A stretch of DNA of 7,388 nt, from contig NZ_CALEVF010000359.1 of the NCBI RefSeq assembly GCF_937920395.1, positions 1-7,388 on the forward strand, read 5' to 3'. Position numbers and translations under genes: made by a program. Positions 6,197 through 7,388 of this stretch are shown here, piece after piece. This DNA comes from an uncultured Clostridium sp. Lineage in GTDB: Bacteria; Bacillota; Clostridia; Clostridiales; Clostridiaceae. The notes below the pieces were generated by a model. The model saw only the letters and a program-made list of their open reading frames with translations. It did not search any database and had not been told where the DNA came from. Numbering within the stretch: position 1 is the stretch's first letter; each line of letters begins with the position of its first letter.

Positions 6197-6207
6197 CTCC
6201 GCAGGAG
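6197..6207 (+). promoter_or_regulatory. Small hairpin sequestering a Shine-Dalgarno sequence
   Basis: CTCC (6197-6200) pairs with GGAG (6204-6207) across a GCA triloop, hiding the AGGAG (6203-6207) that would serve the possible leader peptide at 6217. A second anti-SD copy, TCTCCT (6104-6109), inside the upstream structured RNA could also pair with AGGAGA (6203-6208). Whether either controls translation is inference. Confidence 0.35.
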
Positions 6208-6216
6208 ATGATTAAT

Positions 6217-6279
6217 ATGATAAAACTACAAAATAATAACATGTATAGTACAAATATTAGTAACAAAAAAGTTTTGTAG
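6217..6279 (+). CDS. Possible 20-residue leader peptide upstream of the pilin gene
   Basis: A short frame starts at ATG 6217 with AGGAG (6203-6207) at an ideal nine-base distance and stops at TAG 6277-6279, 46 nt before the pilin ATG. It encodes 20 residues rich in Asn (five, three of them consecutive at 6-8) and Lys, with no similarity I recognise. The inverted repeat 6219-6286 begins in its start codon and ends just after its stop codon, so a translating ribosome would have to open that hairpin. This is the layout of a regulatory leader peptide. In AT-rich DNA a 20-codon frame alone is weak evidence; the well-placed SD is the main support. Confidence 0.3.
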   Translation: MIKLQNNNMYSTNISNKKVL

Positions 6280-6288
6280 TTTTATCGT
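6217..6288. repeat. Perfect 15-bp inverted repeat (large hairpin) before the pilin gene
   Basis: GATAAAACTACAAAA (6219-6233) and TTTTGTAGTTTTATC (6272-6286) are exact reverse complements. Weaker pairs extend the stem to 6217-6234 with 6271-6288, leaving a 36-nt loop. It ends 23 nt before the pilin ribosome binding site, so it does not hide that site. No clean T tract follows, so termination is unlikely. It could shield the 5' end of a processed pilin mRNA. Confidence 0.7.
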
Positions 6289-6325
6289 TATTATATAAAA
6301 ATTTATTTATTAGGGGGAATTATTA

Positions 6326-6808
6326 ATGGAAATGAGCATAATGAAAATGGATGTAATTAAGAAAAAGAAGAGAAAAGGGTTTACTTTAATCGAACTTATT
6401 GTAGTTATTGCAATTTTGGGGATTTTAGCTGCTATTGCGATTCCAAGACTAAGTGGGTTCCAAGCTACGGCTAAGGCTAAGGCTGATATAGCATCAGGCA
6501 AAATCATTGCTACAGCTGTTGCAACATTAATATCAGATGATAAAATAGCACTTCCTGCTCAAAATTCGTCAGGGCTAATATTTCTAAAAGGTTCTACAAC
6601 AGGAGTAGCACCTGGAACTTCTGCGATAATGCCTTCAGGAGATGGTACAGGTCTTAGTGACACAATAGCCGCCAATATCGCTAATAATCTTCAAAGTGTA
6701 CCCAAGACTTCAACTGGTACTGATTGGGCAATAACAATATCTGATTCAGGTGATGTTAAAGTATATGCGGGTCCTAACACTAACAGCACAAAAGTATTTC
6801 CACAATAG
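6326..6808 (+). CDS. pilA: Type IV pilin (class III signal prepilin), probable major pilin
   Basis: Structural subunit of the pilus: the precursor is cleaved and N-methylated by prepilin peptidase, then polymerised by PilB/PilC. It has 160 residues. The leader is 18 residues with a basic run KKKKRK ending in Gly18. The mature protein starts at Phe19 (FTLIEL), with Glu at mature position 5, a hydrophobic helix IVVIAILGILAAIAIP, and Pro at mature position 22. The roughly 142-residue mature chain continues the helix (FQATAKAKADIASGKIIATA) into a Ser/Thr/Gly-rich C-terminal region likely to form the beta-sheet domain. It has no cysteine, so no disulfide D-loop. AGGGGGA (6312-6318) lies seven bases before this ATG, favouring it over the internal ATGs at codons 3, 6 and 8. 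That it is the major pilin is inferred from position and the strong RBS. Confidence 0.93.
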   Translation: MEMSIMKMDVIKKKKRKGFTLIELIVVIAILGILAAIAIPRLSGFQATAKAKADIASGKIIATAVATLISDDKIALPAQNSSGLIFLKGSTTGVAPGTSAIMPSGDGTGLSDTIAANIANNLQSVPKTSTGTDWAITISDSGDVKVYAGPNTNSTKVFPQ

Positions 6809-6819
6809 GAAAATAGCAA

Positions 6820-6838
6820 GTTCAACCCTTCGGGGGAC
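6820..6838 (+). other. UUCG-tetraloop hairpin just after the pilin stop
   Basis: CCC (6826-6828) and GGG (6833-6835) flank TTCG (6829-6832), the very stable C(UUCG)G tetraloop. A further GTT/GAC pairing (6820-6822 with 6836-6838) lies across a bulge. It starts 12 nt after the pilin stop codon. No T tract follows, so a 3'-end stabiliser or processing boundary is likelier than full termination. Confidence 0.5.
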
Positions 6839-6867
6839 ATTAACAAACTTTGATTAATAATATTGAT

Positions 6868-6896
6868 TTGAACAAATACAAACTTCTAGTTATAAT
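6868..6896 (+). promoter_or_regulatory. Probable internal promoter for pilM and downstream genes
   Basis: TTGAAC (6868-6873) and a perfect TATAAT (6891-6896) are separated by exactly 17 bp. The predicted start is near 6903, giving a leader of about 73 nt before the pilM ATG. The -10 sits at the end of the left arm of the 6881-6931 inverted repeat, so a protein bound to that dyad could control it. Confidence 0.55.
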
Positions 6897-6931
6897 TACG
6901 ACCTTAGGGTAAGTAATAATAACTGGAAGTT
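6881..6931. repeat. Long 51-nt inverted repeat/hairpin between the pilin gene and pilM
   Basis: AACTTCTAGTTAT (6881-6893) pairs with ATAACTGGAAGTT (6919-6931) over 13 bp with one T-G wobble. After an A-A mismatch, 6895-6899 pairs with 6913-6917, and ACC (6901-6903) pairs with GGT (6908-6910) around a TTAG loop, for about 21 bp in total. No T tract follows. In the read-through mRNA it would cap the 3' side of the pilin segment; as DNA it overlaps the pilM -10. Confidence 0.65.
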
Positions 6932-6975
6932 AATATTGCTTATTTAAATAAATACACTAAAAGAGGTGACCACCA

Positions 6976-7388
6976 ATGTTCAACTCAAAAGTCTTATCCA
7001 TAGACATAGGTTCACAAAATATAAAAATAGTTTTAGGAACACAAAATAGAAGAAACGTTACTATAGAAAAAGCCATTACTATGATTACTCCAATAGGGTG
7101 TTATCATGATGGAAATATATTAGATGTAACTAAATTGAAAAATGGAATTTCAGATGTTTTGCAAGTGGAAAATATAAAATGTAAAAATATTATTATAACT
7201 ACCAAAAGTACAACGGTTATAACTAGAGACATTGATATTCCGGTAGCAAAAAAAGAGGATATGGATTCTATAATAAAGTTTCAGATGGAAAGATATTTAC
7301 CAATTAAGTTTGATGATTATATAATGCAATATAAAATATTAGAAGAGTTTGAAGATGAAAATATAAAGCAGGCAAAATTTGCAGTAGT
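6976..7388 (+). CDS. pilM: Type IV pilus assembly protein PilM (5' part, cut by window end)
   Basis: Cytoplasmic actin-like ATP-binding protein that binds the N-terminus of PilN and links the PilN/PilO alignment complex to the PilB/PilC motor. The first 137 codons are present, about a third or more of the usual 340-380. Residues 7-19, LSIDIGSQNIKIV, are the actin-type phosphate-1 motif. The segment KFQMERYLPIKFDDYIMQYKIL (101-122) is characteristic of PilM, in the subdomain that includes the PilN-binding region. The start is supported by AAGAGGTGA (6961-6969), six bases before the ATG. The frame is open to the window edge, which looks like a boundary cut rather than a broken gene. It follows the pilin by 167 nt and probably has its own promoter at 6868-6896. 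Confidence 0.9.
   Translation, partial: MFNSKVLSIDIGSQNIKIVLGTQNRRNVTIEKAITMITPIGCYHDGNILDVTKLKNGISDVLQVENIKCKNIIITTKSTTVITRDIDIPVAKKEDMDSIIKFQMERYLPIKFDDYIMQYKILEEFEDENIKQAKFAV

Noticed and set aside
6217..6288. MITE or insertion-sequence remnant
   Set aside because: The arms are inverted but there is no flanking target duplication that I can see, the size is only about 70 bp, and the placement before the pilin RBS fits an RNA hairpin better.
6073..6325. Known c-di-GMP-I or c-di-GMP-II riboswitch before the pilin gene
   Set aside because: The conserved core sequences of either class as I know them are not present; the same holds for 2640-2745 and for the pilB leader. A covariance search would be decisive.
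6073..6325. Separate promoter for the pilin gene
   Set aside because: Candidate hexamers (TTGATA at 6185; TATAAG at 6115; TATAGT at 6244; TATTAT at 6289) have no partner at 16-18 bp, so I could not support one.
6310..6507. 65-codon minus-strand frame over the pilin start
   Set aside because: Antisense of the pilin signal and N-terminal helix; shadow frame.

Overview
The window looks like chromosomal DNA from a low-GC, spore-former-type member of the Bacillota, most likely Clostridium or a close relative. Support comes from the very AT-rich intergenic DNA, strong purine-rich ribosome binding sites, clostridial-type protein sequences, and a Gram-positive type IV pilus cluster in the order pilB-pilC-pilin-pilM. 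I cannot name a species. All recognised genes are on the + strand.

Layout. Positions 21-782 hold an ABC-2 type transporter permease, probably the last gene of an exporter operon whose ATPase lies upstream of the window; a good terminator follows (824-862). Positions 1089-2261 hold a stand-alone NAD-type malic enzyme behind an extended -10 promoter. That promoter sits inside a near-perfect dyad that also partly matches a Rex redox-repressor site. Positions 2262-3161 are 900 bases without a convincing gene but not empty: they hold a promoter (2402-2430), a roughly 310-nt candidate noncoding transcript ending in a strong terminator (2697-2745), several palindromes, a cluster of CTAG tetranucleotides, and a promoter (3033-3061) for the pilus operon.

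The pilus block follows. PilB, the extension ATPase (3162-4850), carries an N-terminal MshEN-type c-di-GMP-binding domain. PilC, the inner-membrane platform (4864-6072), starts 13 nt later at a GTG codon. After a structured 253-nt gap comes the pilin (6326-6808). After a second structured gap (167 nt) comes PilM (6976 to the window edge, truncated). PilB powers pilin polymerisation through PilC, PilM is the cytoplasmic actin-like adaptor, and the rest of the cluster (PilN, PilO, prepilin peptidase, perhaps PilT) would be expected beyond the right edge.

The most interesting part is the RNA-level architecture around the pilin gene. Upstream of it lie an RNA with two mutually exclusive long folds (6080-6189), a tiny hairpin hiding a Shine-Dalgarno sequence, a possible 20-codon leader peptide (6217-6279), and a perfect 15-bp inverted repeat that overlaps that peptide. 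Downstream lie a UUCG hairpin and a 51-nt hairpin that contains a probable pilM promoter. I recognise no known riboswitch class in these elements. My reading is a device that sets pilin level separately from the rest of the operon; this is inference from sequence complementarity only.
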